Assembly (NCBI GenBank): GCA_938030665.1
Contig: CALHHY010000018.1
Coordinates: 1-45,551 of the forward strand
Source of the DNA: an uncultured Litoreibacter sp.
Lineage (GTDB): Bacteria > Pseudomonadota > Alphaproteobacteria > Rhodobacterales > Rhodobacteraceae
Length of the DNA stretch: 45,551 nucleotides
Reading direction: 5' to 3'
The translations under genes were made by a program, and so were the position numbers. This document shows, one piece after another, positions 25,983-34,268 of this stretch. Each line of letters begins with the position of its first letter. Position 1 is the stretch's first letter. The notes under the pieces were generated by a model. That model was not told the origin of the DNA. It worked only from the letters and a program-made list of their open reading frames with translations, and made no database searches.

Positions 25983-26195
25983 ATGACAAATGACTGGATC
26001 ATCGACGTATTGACCGACCTGCGTAAGTTTACCGCCTCCAACTCGATGGAGCATCTTTCAGACCGGTTAGACGAGACGATCCAACTCGCCATGCATGAGC
26101 TCAACGCGGTCCATGTCATGGGAACTGCAGGGATGAATGAGTGTGAACAAAGCCATCGACATGCAGAAAGAGCTTTCACAGGCGACAACGCTTGA
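25983..26195 (+). CDS. Small protein encoded upstream of and overlapping luxR
   Basis: A 70-residue frame with an AAGGA site 8 bases before its ATG. The first 45 residues (MTNDWIIDVLTDLRKFTASN, then SMEHLSDRLDETIQLAMHELNAV) look like a compact two-helix protein and resemble short uncharacterised proteins I recall from Rhodobacterales genomes. The last 20 residues overlap the luxR start in another frame, so luxR translation is probably coupled to it. No function is known. It could modulate LuxR level or be a partner of it. Confidence 0.6.
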   Translation: MTNDWIIDVLTDLRKFTASNSMEHLSDRLDETIQLAMHELNAVHVMGTAGMNECEQSHRHAERAFTGDNA

Positions 26196-26853
26196 GGAGC
26201 TGCAGCGTGCAACGGAAGCCATCCGGGATGAATACCGCGTCGATCATGTCGTCTATCACTGGGTCAACAGCGTCGGTGAGCGATTTGGATGCGGCACCTA
26301 CAGCACCGAATGGATCGACCGTTATCTCGAAAAAGATTACCTCTATAATGATCCGGTCATCCTTGGATGCTTTTACCGCTTCGACCCGGTCAATTGGAAA
26401 CAGCTGGATTGGAGCAGCAAAGGTGCCCGAGAGATGCTGCGCGACGCCATGGATCATGGCGTCGGACCACAGGGTTTCTCAATCCCTATAAGGGGTCCGA
26501 AAGGGCAATACGCAGTCTTCACCCTCGCAGACGGCCGGAATGATCAGGATTGGCAGGACCTGATCGAAGCAAGACGCAAAGACCTGATCCTGGTGTCACA
26601 TGCGTTCAACCGAAAAGCGCTCGAACTTGAAGAAGGTGTCTTTAATCTGCAATCGGCCCAGCTATCGCCGCGCGAACGCAGCACCCTGACCCTGCTGGCC
26701 AAAGGCAACAACCGCGCGCAGGCGGCCAAGGAGCTGGATATCTCTGAGAACACCCTGCGCGTCTACGTCGAATCCGCCCGTCACAAGCTGGGCGCATTGA
26801 ACACCACCCACGCGGTCGCGCGGGCCTTGGCAGACGGACAAATCGTTGTCTGA
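26137..26853 (+). CDS. LuxR-type autoinducer-binding transcriptional regulator
   Basis: A 238-residue quorum-sensing regulator. The N-terminal acyl-homoserine-lactone domain (about residues 10-165) shows YHWVNS, YLYNDPVI, NWKQLDW and GFSIPIRGPKGQYAVFTL, with the Trp/Tyr/Asp residues typical of ligand binding. The C-terminal LuxR helix-turn-helix (about 177-235) contains LSPRERSTLTLLAKGNN and DISENTLRVYVESARHKLGA. The start is ambiguous: ATG 26137 has GGGA only 3 bases away, while GTG 26143 has it 7 bases away. The cognate synthase follows at 26957. Confidence 0.93.
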   Translation: MSVNKAIDMQKELSQATTLEELQRATEAIRDEYRVDHVVYHWVNSVGERFGCGTYSTEWIDRYLEKDYLYNDPVILGCFYRFDPVNWKQLDWSSKGAREMLRDAMDHGVGPQGFSIPIRGPKGQYAVFTLADGRNDQDWQDLIEARRKDLILVSHAFNRKALELEEGVFNLQSAQLSPRERSTLTLLAKGNNRAQAAKELDISENTLRVYVESARHKLGALNTTHAVARALADGQIVV

Positions 26854-26886
26854 TCGATTCGTTTGTTAACGGATCGTGACGGCGTC

Positions 26887-26904
26887 GGCATGGCAATTCA
26901 TGCC
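26887..26904. promoter_or_regulatory. 18-base palindrome between luxR and luxI
   Basis: GGCATG-GCAATT-CATGCC is a perfect 6-bp dyad with a 6-base spacer, 52 bases before the luxI ATG in the 103-base luxR-luxI gap. Position and 18-base size suit a lux/tra-type box for autoinduced luxI expression, but the match to known consensus is weak. Confidence 0.4.
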
Positions 26905-26956
26905 TTACTTACCAGTTTTGTAGACCTTTCTCCCCACACACCAGGGAGACCACGCC

Positions 26957-27610
26957 ATGCTTCGCTTTATCTACGCCAACGACCTGAACGCCTACCCGCT
27001 TCTTAAAGACACCATGTTCAAACACCGCGCCATCCAATTCCGCGACCGGCTGGAATGGGATGTCACCGTGGATGAGAACGGCCATGAACGCGACGAATAT
27101 GACGCCATCAACCCGCTTTACGTGATTTGGGAGCGGGAAGACGGCACGCATGGCGGTTCGATGCGGTTTCTGCCCACGACGGGTGACACAATGGTGCATG
27201 ATCACTTCGCAGACCTCATTGAGGGCAGCGATATCCGCAGCCCGCTGATTTGGGAATGTACCCGGTTCTGTCTCGCGCCTGACGCTGACCGCCGCGTCAC
27301 CGCCGCGCTTGTGTTGGGTGCCGCTGAGTTGATGGAGAATTTTGAACTGATGCAATTTGTGGGCGTTTTCGATCCGCGCATGGAGCGCATCTACAGCCTG
27401 CTGGGCGTCTGCCCTGACGTAATTGGCCGTGCCGGTGAGGGCGCTGAAGAGATCGGGGTCGGTCTGTGGGGTTTTGACGAGACTGCCCGTCCGAAAGTGC
27501 AGGCCCGCGCGAAACTGACCAAGGCCCAGGCAGAGCTTTGGTTCCGCATGTCCTTCAACACCCAATACGCGGCCGTCGCCGAAGAGCAGTATTTGCAAGC
27601 CTGCGCCTGA
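26957..27610 (+). CDS. Acyl-homoserine-lactone synthase (LuxI family)
   Basis: A 217-residue enzyme that makes N-acyl-homoserine lactones from S-adenosylmethionine and acyl-carrier protein. The invariant residues are in place: R24, F28 and W34 in HRAIQFRDRLEWDV, the Asp pair at D46 and D49, R in GGSMRFLP, and E and R in WECTRFCL. The protein is of the longer roseobacter kind. It pairs with the luxR gene just upstream, so the two probably form a cognate circuit. The acyl chain cannot be predicted. Confidence 0.95.
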   Translation: MLRFIYANDLNAYPLLKDTMFKHRAIQFRDRLEWDVTVDENGHERDEYDAINPLYVIWEREDGTHGGSMRFLPTTGDTMVHDHFADLIEGSDIRSPLIWECTRFCLAPDADRRVTAALVLGAAELMENFELMQFVGVFDPRMERIYSLLGVCPDVIGRAGEGAEEIGVGLWGFDETARPKVQARAKLTKAQAELWFRMSFNTQYAAVAEEQYLQACA

Positions 27611-27664
27611 TTTCAGGCCGGTTTCTCGCTGGCGGCGGGCTTGGCGCTTGGGTAGTCTGCCCGC

Positions 27665-29206
27665 ATGTCTCAGCCCGCCACCATCACCTATTCCGACGAT
27701 CAGGCCGAGGCTTATGATGCGGTGGCCGATCTGCTGGGACGGGCAGGGGTCGACATCACCTCCGGCGACACGATGCCTTTGCAGGAAAATCGCGATCAGG
27801 TGATGGCCATCGTCGGCAAGGCGGGATCGGGCAAGACGCTGCTTTTGTCCGAACTTGTGAAGGCGGTGATCGCATCCGGCGTCGATCTGGTCTCAGGCGA
27901 TTATGAGGGCAAGGCGCGCAAGGACCGCCGGACCTTGGCCGTGCTGGCCCCAACCAACAAAGCCGCCAGCGTTTTGCGCAACCGCGGCGTGCCGGCCACC
28001 ACCATCCACCGCATCCTCTATACGCCGCTATACGATCCTGATTACGAGCTGATTGCCGATTGGCTGGCAGGCCAGGGCGACCGCCCGGAGGTTGAGGGGC
28101 TGGCCGATGCCGCACTTGACCGGGCCAAGACCTTCTATGACGCGCATAAATCCATCCCCGGCGCGCTGGCTGCTGCGGGGCTGCGCGGGTCTGACTTCAT
28201 TCAGGGCTGGAAACGCCGCGAGGACCCGCTTGATATCGGTTTCGTCGACGAAAGCTCCATGCTTGATGACAAGCAATTCGACGACCTGCGGGAAATCTTC
28301 TCGACACTGGTCCTGTTTGGCGATCCGGCTCAGCTTGCGCCCGTCGGCTCCAACGGGGACATGGTGTTTGACACGCTGAAAGATGGCCGCCGGTTGGAGC
28401 TGTCCCGCGTGCACCGCCAAGACGCGGGCAATCCGATCCTCGATCTGGCCCACGCACTTGCCGACCCTGAGGTCGATTTCTACCGCTTTGAGACCCTTGT
28501 GCGCGAAGCGGCCCAAAAAGACGACCGGGTCGTTTTCGCCGAACGGGTGGAGGCCGACCTGATGGCCCGTTCCCCCGTTCTGGTCTGGCGCAACGCGACC
28601 CGGATCCGGCTGATCCAGGCCTGGCGCGGGGCCTATGGGGCCACGGTTGACACGCTGCTGCCGGGGGAACCGCTGATCTGCGACGGGATCGAGCTGCCCG
28701 TCAAACATCGCAAGAAGCGCATCGATCTGGAAGCGCGTGGCCTCGTGAAGGGGGCGCAGGTGATCTATATGGGGCCGGGCAAGAAGCCCGGTTTCTCCAA
28801 GCTGCATGTGATTGGGGCGGAAGACCCGCAGGTCTCCGCCGCGTCGATCATCAAAATCGAGGCCCCTGACGAGGAAGAGCCGTTCATCCCTTTCGCCGCC
28901 CGGATGGGCGCGGCCTTTCTGCACGGGGCTGCGGTGACGATCCACAAGGCGCAAGGCTCGCAATGGGACACGGTGCAGGTCTTCGCCCCGGACCTTTACG
29001 CAGCCGCCCGATCAGGCCGGTCGGAGGCGGGGCAGCCCGTGTGGAAGCGGCTTGCCTATGTGGCGATCACGCGCGCCGAAAACCGGCTGCTCTGGGTGAC
29101 CCGGAACAGGCTCAGCCGCCCTGCGGGCGCGCTTGAGACCAGCGACCTGACCCGCATCGCGCCTGCGCCCCTGACCTTGGAACCCCAGCAAGAGCTGGAC
29201 GGCTAG
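27665..29206 (+). CDS. RecD-like ATP-dependent DNA helicase
   Basis: A 513-residue superfamily 1B helicase. Walker A is GKAGSGKT (residues 51-58), followed by VLAPTNKAASVLRNRGVPATTIHRILY (motif Ia), FVDESSMLDDKQF (Walker B/motif II), LFGDPAQLAPVGSNG (motif III), and at the C-terminus AVTIHKAQGSQWDTV and YVAITRAENRLLWVT (motifs V and VI). This is the compact RecD2/Pif1-like plan without the N-terminal RecD extension. It acts 5'-3' in family members. It follows luxI after 54 bases, and a functional link is not evident. Confidence 0.9.
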   Translation: MSQPATITYSDDQAEAYDAVADLLGRAGVDITSGDTMPLQENRDQVMAIVGKAGSGKTLLLSELVKAVIASGVDLVSGDYEGKARKDRRTLAVLAPTNKAASVLRNRGVPATTIHRILYTPLYDPDYELIADWLAGQGDRPEVEGLADAALDRAKTFYDAHKSIPGALAAAGLRGSDFIQGWKRREDPLDIGFVDESSMLDDKQFDDLREIFSTLVLFGDPAQLAPVGSNGDMVFDTLKDGRRLELSRVHRQDAGNPILDLAHALADPEVDFYRFETLVREAAQKDDRVVFAERVEADLMARSPVLVWRNATRIRLIQAWRGAYGATVDTLLPGEPLICDGIELPVKHRKKRIDLEARGLVKGAQVIYMGPGKKPGFSKLHVIGAEDPQVSAASIIKIEAPDEEEPFIPFAARMGAAFLHGAAVTIHKAQGSQWDTVQVFAPDLYAAARSGRSEAGQPVWKRLAYVAITRAENRLLWVTRNRLSRPAGALETSDLTRIAPAPLTLEPQQELDG

Positions 29207-29216
29207 CGCGCGCCTG

Positions 29217-30059
29217 CTATTGCGGGCCCGACGTATCGCCCGGGCAGTAGCGTGGCCCGTGTGCCTGAAGCTGGTAAACCTTGCTGATCGGGGTGCCACT
29301 GGTGCTTTGGCTCAGATGCTCCTGCATCTCCAGGCAGCGCGCCGAGGTGGGCCCCGCTGCGGGCAGCCGTATCACTTGTTTCAAGCTCTCGAAAAGCGGC
29401 ACGCTGAGCGACAGGCCGTCACTGCGGATGCCGCGAAACAGATCTGACCAGATCACGACACCCTTGGTGCGATCAAACAAGCTGGCGGATACCTCCCACA
29501 ACGGGCCGTCGGTGCGTGCGGTGCCGGAGAGCACAAAACGGGTGTTCAGACTTTCCCCAAGCTGGCCGGCATAGGCGGGTTGCGACATGGCACGGCTGGC
29601 CGCGCTGGGCTCGATGACGAAAAGCGGGAGGTGCCGCGCAAGCCCGTGCGCCAGATCGCGGGACAGCAAATCACGTGTGGCCACGTCTCCGTCGTCTGAA
29701 AGCACCACCAGCGTCAGGCCGCGCAGCTCTGGTAGCGGAAGCGGGCGCGAGGCGGGCAGGGAAAATAGGGAGGCTGCGACCAGTCCCGCCGCCGCCAGGA
29801 AAGCCAGTGTCGGTAAGGTCCTGCCGGGTCTTGGCAAGGTGGCGCCGGAGACCTCACCATCCATCCTGCGCAACAGCTCGATTTTGCTGGAGACCTCAAG
29901 CTTGCGATAGATGTTGTTGATATGGGTGCGCACGGTTGCGGGCGCGATATGCAGGTCATCGGCAATCTGTCGATATGTCTGCCCGCTCGTATAGGCGCGC
30001 GCCACTTGCAGCTCGCGCCGGCTCATTGTGGATGGCGCTTCCGGCCTAGAGGTCAACAT
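29217..30059 (-). CDS. Membrane-anchored LuxR-HTH regulator with a TolB-like periplasmic domain
   Basis: About 280 residues. A LuxR/GerE helix-turn-helix is at the N-terminus (SRRELQVARAYTSGQTYRQI, then ADDLHIAPATVRTHINNIYRKL). One transmembrane helix (about 80-100, TLAFLAAAGLVAASLFSLPA) follows, then an outside domain. That domain (RDLLSRDLAHGLARHLPLFV, LGESLNTRFVLSGTA, FDRTKGVVIWSDLF) resembles the TolB-like/FlgO-like domain attached to CadC-type regulators and adenylate cyclases. It looks like a one-component membrane sensor. The start is uncertain (30059, 30026 or a TTG at 30101). It converges with the helicase gene. Confidence 0.72.
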   Translation of the reverse strand: MLTSRPEAPSTMSRRELQVARAYTSGQTYRQIADDLHIAPATVRTHINNIYRKLEVSSKIELLRRMDGEVSGATLPRPGRTLPTLAFLAAAGLVAASLFSLPASRPLPLPELRGLTLVVLSDDGDVATRDLLSRDLAHGLARHLPLFVIEPSAASRAMSQPAYAGQLGESLNTRFVLSGTARTDGPLWEVSASLFDRTKGVVIWSDLFRGIRSDGLSLSVPLFESLKQVIRLPAAGPTSARCLEMQEHLSQSTSGTPISKVYQLQAHGPRYCPGDTSGPQ

Positions 30060-30246
30060 CCCACCGCCAAATTTATCAATCAATATAGGGCAGATTACCA
30101 AAAATACGTCAGATGCAGTAGCGATTTTACGCGATCTGGCGGATCGGCAGTGGGCCGGTACAGGGGCAAGCTGGGATCATGCTTGTGACGCCCTCTTCCA
30201 GCGATCACCAGCTGATGCCCGCCAGCAGGTAGAATGTCATGGTTAA
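30028..30246 (+). pseudogene. Possible DUF982-like small ORF or remnant
   Basis: A 72-codon frame whose second half, DAVAILRDLADRQWAGTGAS followed by WDHACDAL and ADARQQ, resembles the helical DUF982 pattern (A..iL.dLw...G..w..A..aL.....AR) of small alphaproteobacterial proteins. The start overlaps the opposite LuxR-HTH gene and has no ribosome site, and the domain ends early, so it may be a remnant. The rest of the 348-base stretch 30060-30407 shows no gene. Confidence 0.25.
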
Positions 30247-30407
30247 ACAGTGTGCATGGTGCGGCATCGAACGCCCGGTTTGGGGGCCGAATTAACGGCA
30301 GAACCTCACATCGGGGCGGGTGGGCCCGCCGTATTGCGGCACCCGCCTATGGACCGCTTCGATGGGGAATCCGGCCCTCGTCGAAGCGGTTCAACCTGTG
30401 GGTGTGA

Positions 30408-31166
30408 CTAGAAGCGCAGGTAGCGGAAGAACGCCGACGCCAGCCAGCCTGCCGCAATCGCGATGGCCAGCGACAGGATGCCGTAGACCAGCGGTTGGTT
30501 ATGGGCCAGATCATATATCCAGCGTTCGATCCCGACCTTTCGCACATCGATGAAGGTGGCAAGCCGCCCGACGACCTGCCCCTCGCGCGTCAGGAAAATG
30601 CGCATCGGATAGACGCCTTCCACCAAATTGGCGGGCATGTTCAGCGTGGTCGAAAACAGCGTCTGGTCAAACAGCCGGACGCTGCCTTCGTTTTGTTGAT
30701 ACAGCTCATTCTTCTCCCGCAGCCGGATCAGGGCCTCGGTAAAGGCGCCGGCATCCTCGATCTCTGGCGGGGCCCCCACGGCATAGATCGCGCGCTCTAT
30801 CGAGATTTGGAAACGCAGGTCTTCCTGCGCGGCCAGCACCTCGTCCAAGGGGCCGGTCGTGGCAACGGCGTAAAAGCTGGGCGCTTTTGCCACCTCCACC
30901 GCTTCTGTGTTGACCCAGATGCCCAGCCGCTTGTTTTTCTTGCGGACGGTGACGGCCTCGTTCGGGCCGGAGATCGCGATGATCACATCCACCGGGGCCA
31001 GGTCGGGCTGTACGGTGTCGCCCTTGATGGCGCCGTAAATCAGAATGTCCGAGCCGTCGAAATTCGCCGTGATCTCCACATTGCGCTGCGACAGGTCCGC
31101 GACCAGTTTTTGCGCCTGTGCAGCCACCGGCATCCAAAGCAGCAGAAGGATCAGGAGGGCCCGCAT
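30408..31166 (-). CDS. TIGR02186 family membrane protein
   Basis: A 252-residue protein with signal peptide MRALLILLLLWMPVAAQAQ, a periplasmic domain predicted as beta-rich (KLVADLSQRNVEITANFDGS, then DILIYGAIKG) and a C-terminal membrane helix (about 227-247, PLVYGILSLAIAIAAGWLASAFF). This is the TIGR02186 arrangement. Its ATG overlaps the stop of the TSUP permease by one base, the usual pairing for this family, so the two are probably a transport unit. A longer reading frame to 31736 only shadows the permease gene. Confidence 0.88.
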   Translation of the reverse strand: MRALLILLLLWMPVAAQAQKLVADLSQRNVEITANFDGSDILIYGAIKGDTVQPDLAPVDVIIAISGPNEAVTVRKKNKRLGIWVNTEAVEVAKAPSFYAVATTGPLDEVLAAQEDLRFQISIERAIYAVGAPPEIEDAGAFTEALIRLREKNELYQQNEGSVRLFDQTLFSTTLNMPANLVEGVYPMRIFLTREGQVVGRLATFIDVRKVGIERWIYDLAHNQPLVYGILSLAIAIAAGWLASAFFRYLRF

Positions 31167-32083
31167 CAATGCGATCCTCCGACACCGATGGAGTACAGCT
31201 CCGATGGCATGATCAGCAGGTCCAGCGCCAGCTTGCCGCAGACCGCCAGCACCATCAGCGACAGCAGGATGCGCAGCTGTTCGGCCTTGAGCCGCGCGCC
31301 GATGCGCGTGCCGATCTGCGCGCCAATCACGCCACCCACCAGCAGCAGGACGGCAAGCGCCATATCGACCGTGTAGTTTGTCGTGGCGTGCATCAGCGTG
31401 GTGAAACCGGTCACAAAAATGATCTGAAACAGCGAGGTGCCGACCACGACCTTGGTGGGCATGCCCAGCAGGTAGATCATCGCAGGCACCATGATGAAGC
31501 CGCCGCCGACCCCCATGATCGCGGCCAACACGCCCACGAAAAGGCCCACAAGCAGCGGCGGAATGACGGAGATATAAAGCCCGCTCGTGCGGAATTTCAT
31601 CTTGAAAGGCAGCGCATGCACCAGCCCGTGTTTCTTGCGTTGCGGCGCCTTGCCAGGCGTTTTTGAGCGGCGGATCGCCTTCAGGCTCTCGAAGAACATC
31701 AGCCCGCCGATGATCCCCAGAAAGACCACGTAGCAAAGCTTGACCAGCAAATCGACCTGTCCCAGCTCGCGCAGGGCGGCAAAGACCTGCACCCCGATGG
31801 CGGCCCCGACCAGCCCGCCGATCAGCAGCACCGTACCCATCCGCAGATCGACCGATTTCCGTCTGAGATGCGCCAGCACGCCCGAGAAGGAAGAGGCCAC
31901 GATCTGGTTTGCCTCCGTCGCCACAGCGACCGCAGGGGGGATGCCGATGAAGAAAAGAAGCGGCGTCATCAGGAAGCCGCCGCCGACGCCAAACATGCCC
32001 GACAGGATGCCCACAAGCCCGCCCAGTCCCAACAGCAGGAACGCATTGACCGACACCTCGGCTATGGGCAGGTAGATATGCAT
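31166..32083 (-). CDS. TSUP-family permease paired with TIGR02186
   Basis: A 305-residue membrane permease of the TauE/SafE family, larger than the one at 4817. The duplicated glycine motifs are clear: GLVGILSGMFGVGGGFLMTPLLFF in the first half and GVLAAIMGVGGGFIMVPAMIYLLG in the second. A basic cytoplasmic loop (RRSKTPGKAPQRKKHG) separates the halves. Members export sulfite, sulfoacetate or related anions. The tight coupling to the TIGR02186 gene suggests that protein assists transport in the periplasm. The substrate is unknown. Confidence 0.9.
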   Translation of the reverse strand: MHIYLPIAEVSVNAFLLLGLGGLVGILSGMFGVGGGFLMTPLLFFIGIPPAVAVATEANQIVASSFSGVLAHLRRKSVDLRMGTVLLIGGLVGAAIGVQVFAALRELGQVDLLVKLCYVVFLGIIGGLMFFESLKAIRRSKTPGKAPQRKKHGLVHALPFKMKFRTSGLYISVIPPLLVGLFVGVLAAIMGVGGGFIMVPAMIYLLGMPTKVVVGTSLFQIIFVTGFTTLMHATTNYTVDMALAVLLLVGGVIGAQIGTRIGARLKAEQLRILLSLMVLAVCGKLALDLLIMPSELYSIGVGGSH

Positions 32084-32131
32084 GAACCTCCCTTAGACCC
32101 GTCCAGTTGACGGGGGCAATGTCAATTTATA

Positions 32132-32184
32132 GGTCCAGTTGCCATTTGTTGCTGCGCCGCAGCGAAGCGTGGCAAACTGGGACC
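32132..32184. repeat. Nested inverted repeat between the importer operon and the TSUP gene
   Basis: GGTCCAGTTGCCA (32132-32144) pairs with TGGCAAACTGGGACC (32170-32184) with two single-base bulges, and inside it GCTGC-GCC-GCAGC forms a tight hairpin. It sits 17 bases past the stop of the permease gene at 32201. It may end the importer transcript, although no T-run follows on the minus strand. Confidence 0.5.
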
Positions 32185-32200
32185 GAATTAACCCAAACGG

Positions 32201-33169
32201 TTAACGCTCTTTGACGTAGGGCTCCCCACCCGCGCGCGGCGGGACGGCTTTGCCGACGAAACCGGCAAGGATGACGACGGTCATGATATAGGGCAGGGCG
32301 CTCAGCAATTGCGCCTGCACCTTGAAGCCCAGGACCGCCTCGATCACGTCAGGGCGTGATTCCAGCGCGCCAAACAGACCGAAAAGAAGGCAAGCGCCAA
32401 GCGCATACCACGGCCGCCATTTCGCGAAAATCAGCGCGGCCAGTGCGATGAACCCGCGCCCCGCGCTCATGTCCTTCACAAAGCCCGCGTTCAGCCCCGT
32501 TGACAGATAGGCCCCCGCAATCCCGCATAGCAGCCCGCAGATGCCAACCGCTGCAAAGCGCAGCCCCACCACCGACACGCCGGCCGTGTCGACGGCGGCC
32601 GGGTTTTCACCCACGGCGCGCAGGCGCAGCCCGAAGCGCGTGCGAAACAGCACATACCAGGTCATCGGCACACACAGCAGCGCGACATAGACCAGGATCG
32701 AATGGCCAGAGATGACATCTGCGTAAAACGGCCCCAGGACCGGCACGGCGCGCAGGCTTTCGGCGAAGGGCAGGGCGAGTTCTTCAAACCTGCCCGCGCC
32801 GATCAGGGCGGGGGTCCGCCCGCCTTGCCCGAACCAGCTTTGCGCGACAAGCACGGCAAGCCCCGCAGCCAGAAAGTTGATCGCAACGCCCGAGATCAGC
32901 TGGTTGCCCCGGAATGTGATGGAGGCGACGCCATGCAGCGCCGACAGCGCCAGCGAGGCGCCGATGCCCGCAAAAAGTCCCAGCCAGACAGAGCCCGACA
33001 CCGCAGCCACTGCGGCAGACATGAAGGCCGCAGCCAGTATCTTGCCCTCAAGGCCAATGTCGAAAATCCCCGCCCGCTCCGAGAACAGACCTGCAAGGCA
33101 GGCCAGCAGCAGCGGTGTGGCGAGCCGCAGGGTGGAGTCGAAGATTTGCAGCAGCGTGGCGTAGTCCAT
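32201..33169 (-). CDS. BMP-type ABC importer permease 2 (NupQ-like)
   Basis: A 322-residue permease of the branched-chain-like/BPD_transp_2 class. MDYATLLQIFDSTLRLATPLLLACLAGLFSERAGIFDIGLEGKIL has the conserved ERaGi.niGlEG motif, and FRTRFGLRLRAVGENPAAVDTAG is the cytoplasmic coupling loop. It forms the channel with the permease just upstream. The ATG at 33169 is 4 bases after that gene's stop. Orthologues import nucleosides or related compounds with a BMP lipoprotein/binding protein. Confidence 0.9.
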   Translation of the reverse strand: MDYATLLQIFDSTLRLATPLLLACLAGLFSERAGIFDIGLEGKILAAAFMSAAVAAVSGSVWLGLFAGIGASLALSALHGVASITFRGNQLISGVAINFLAAGLAVLVAQSWFGQGGRTPALIGAGRFEELALPFAESLRAVPVLGPFYADVISGHSILVYVALLCVPMTWYVLFRTRFGLRLRAVGENPAAVDTAGVSVVGLRFAAVGICGLLCGIAGAYLSTGLNAGFVKDMSAGRGFIALAALIFAKWRPWYALGACLLFGLFGALESRPDVIEAVLGFKVQAQLLSALPYIMTVVILAGFVGKAVPPRAGGEPYVKER

Positions 33170-33173
33170 GGCT

Positions 33174-34268
33174 CTAGCCCTCCCGCTTCTTGAAGGAGAG
33201 GAACATGCGCTCCACGGGGGCACGGACCATCCCGTCAAGCGCGCCCGTGAATAGGATCACAAGCGCCTGAATGACGATCACCAGATCGCGCGGGATCGAG
33301 GTCCAAAGCGCAAGCTCCGCCCCGCCTTGATAGAGGAAGCCAAAAAGGATGGAGGCCAGCAGCACGCCAAACGGATGGCTGCGCCCCATCAGCGCCACGG
33401 CGATGCCGATAAAACCGGCCCCCTCGACGGAGTTCAGCACAAGCCGCTCCGCCTCGCCCATGACGTTGTTAATGGCCATCAGCCCGGCCAGCCCGCCAGA
33501 GATCGCCATGGTGATCATGATGATCTTCACAGACGAGATACCCGCATATTGCGCAGCCTGCTCAGACTTGCCAAAGGCGCGCAACTGGTAGCCGAAGCGG
33601 GTGCGCCAGATCAGGAAATAAACCGCGACGCAGGCCAGCAGCGCGATGATCAGCGTCACATTGGCAGGCGTGCGTTCCGCGAAGGGGATGCCGATGCCGT
33701 TCAATATGTCGCTGATCGTGGGCAGATGCGTGGGCTCAGGGAATTTGGCGGAGGCCGGGTCCATCTGACCCGCCGGGCGCAGCAGGTTCACCAGCACGTA
33801 GTTCAGCAGCGATGCCGCGATGAAATTGAACATGATCGTCGTGATCACGATGTGGCTGCCACGTTTGGCCTGCAGATAGGCGGGCACTATCGCCCAAAGC
33901 GCGCCAAAAAGCGCCGCCCCGAAGGAGGCCGCGACCAGCGCAATCGTCCAATGCGGCCAGGGCAGCATCAGGCAGACAAGGGCGACACCCAAGCCCCCCA
34001 AGGCGGCCTGCCCCTCCCCGCCAATGTTGAACAGCGCGGCATGGAAGGCCACCGCGACGGCCAGCCCCGTGAAGATAAAGTTGGTCGCATAGTAAAGCGT
34101 GAAGCCCCAGCCGTAGCTGGACCCCAAAGCGCCGTCGATCATCAGGCTGACGGCCTCCACCGGGTCCTCGCCGATGGCCAGGATCACCAGCCCCGAGATC
34201 AGGAAGGCGAGAAGCAGGTTGATCAGCGGGATCAAAACGATATCGGCCCATTTCGGCATGGCTTGCAT
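33174..34268 (-). CDS. BMP-type ABC importer permease 1 (NupP-like)
   Basis: A 364-residue permease with about ten membrane helices. FHAALFNIGGEGQAALGGLG is the conserved motif, and WRTRFGYQLRAFGKSEQAAQYAGIS is the coupling loop. The first ATG (34268) immediately follows the ATPase stop (TAGATG). A second ATG three codons later is possible. The longer of the two permeases, as is usual for NupP-like partners. Confidence 0.9.
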   Translation of the reverse strand: MQAMPKWADIVLIPLINLLLAFLISGLVILAIGEDPVEAVSLMIDGALGSSYGWGFTLYYATNFIFTGLAVAVAFHAALFNIGGEGQAALGGLGVALVCLMLPWPHWTIALVAASFGAALFGALWAIVPAYLQAKRGSHIVITTIMFNFIAASLLNYVLVNLLRPAGQMDPASAKFPEPTHLPTISDILNGIGIPFAERTPANVTLIIALLACVAVYFLIWRTRFGYQLRAFGKSEQAAQYAGISSVKIIMITMAISGGLAGLMAINNVMGEAERLVLNSVEGAGFIGIAVALMGRSHPFGVLLASILFGFLYQGGAELALWTSIPRDLVIVIQALVILFTGALDGMVRAPVERMFLSFKKREG

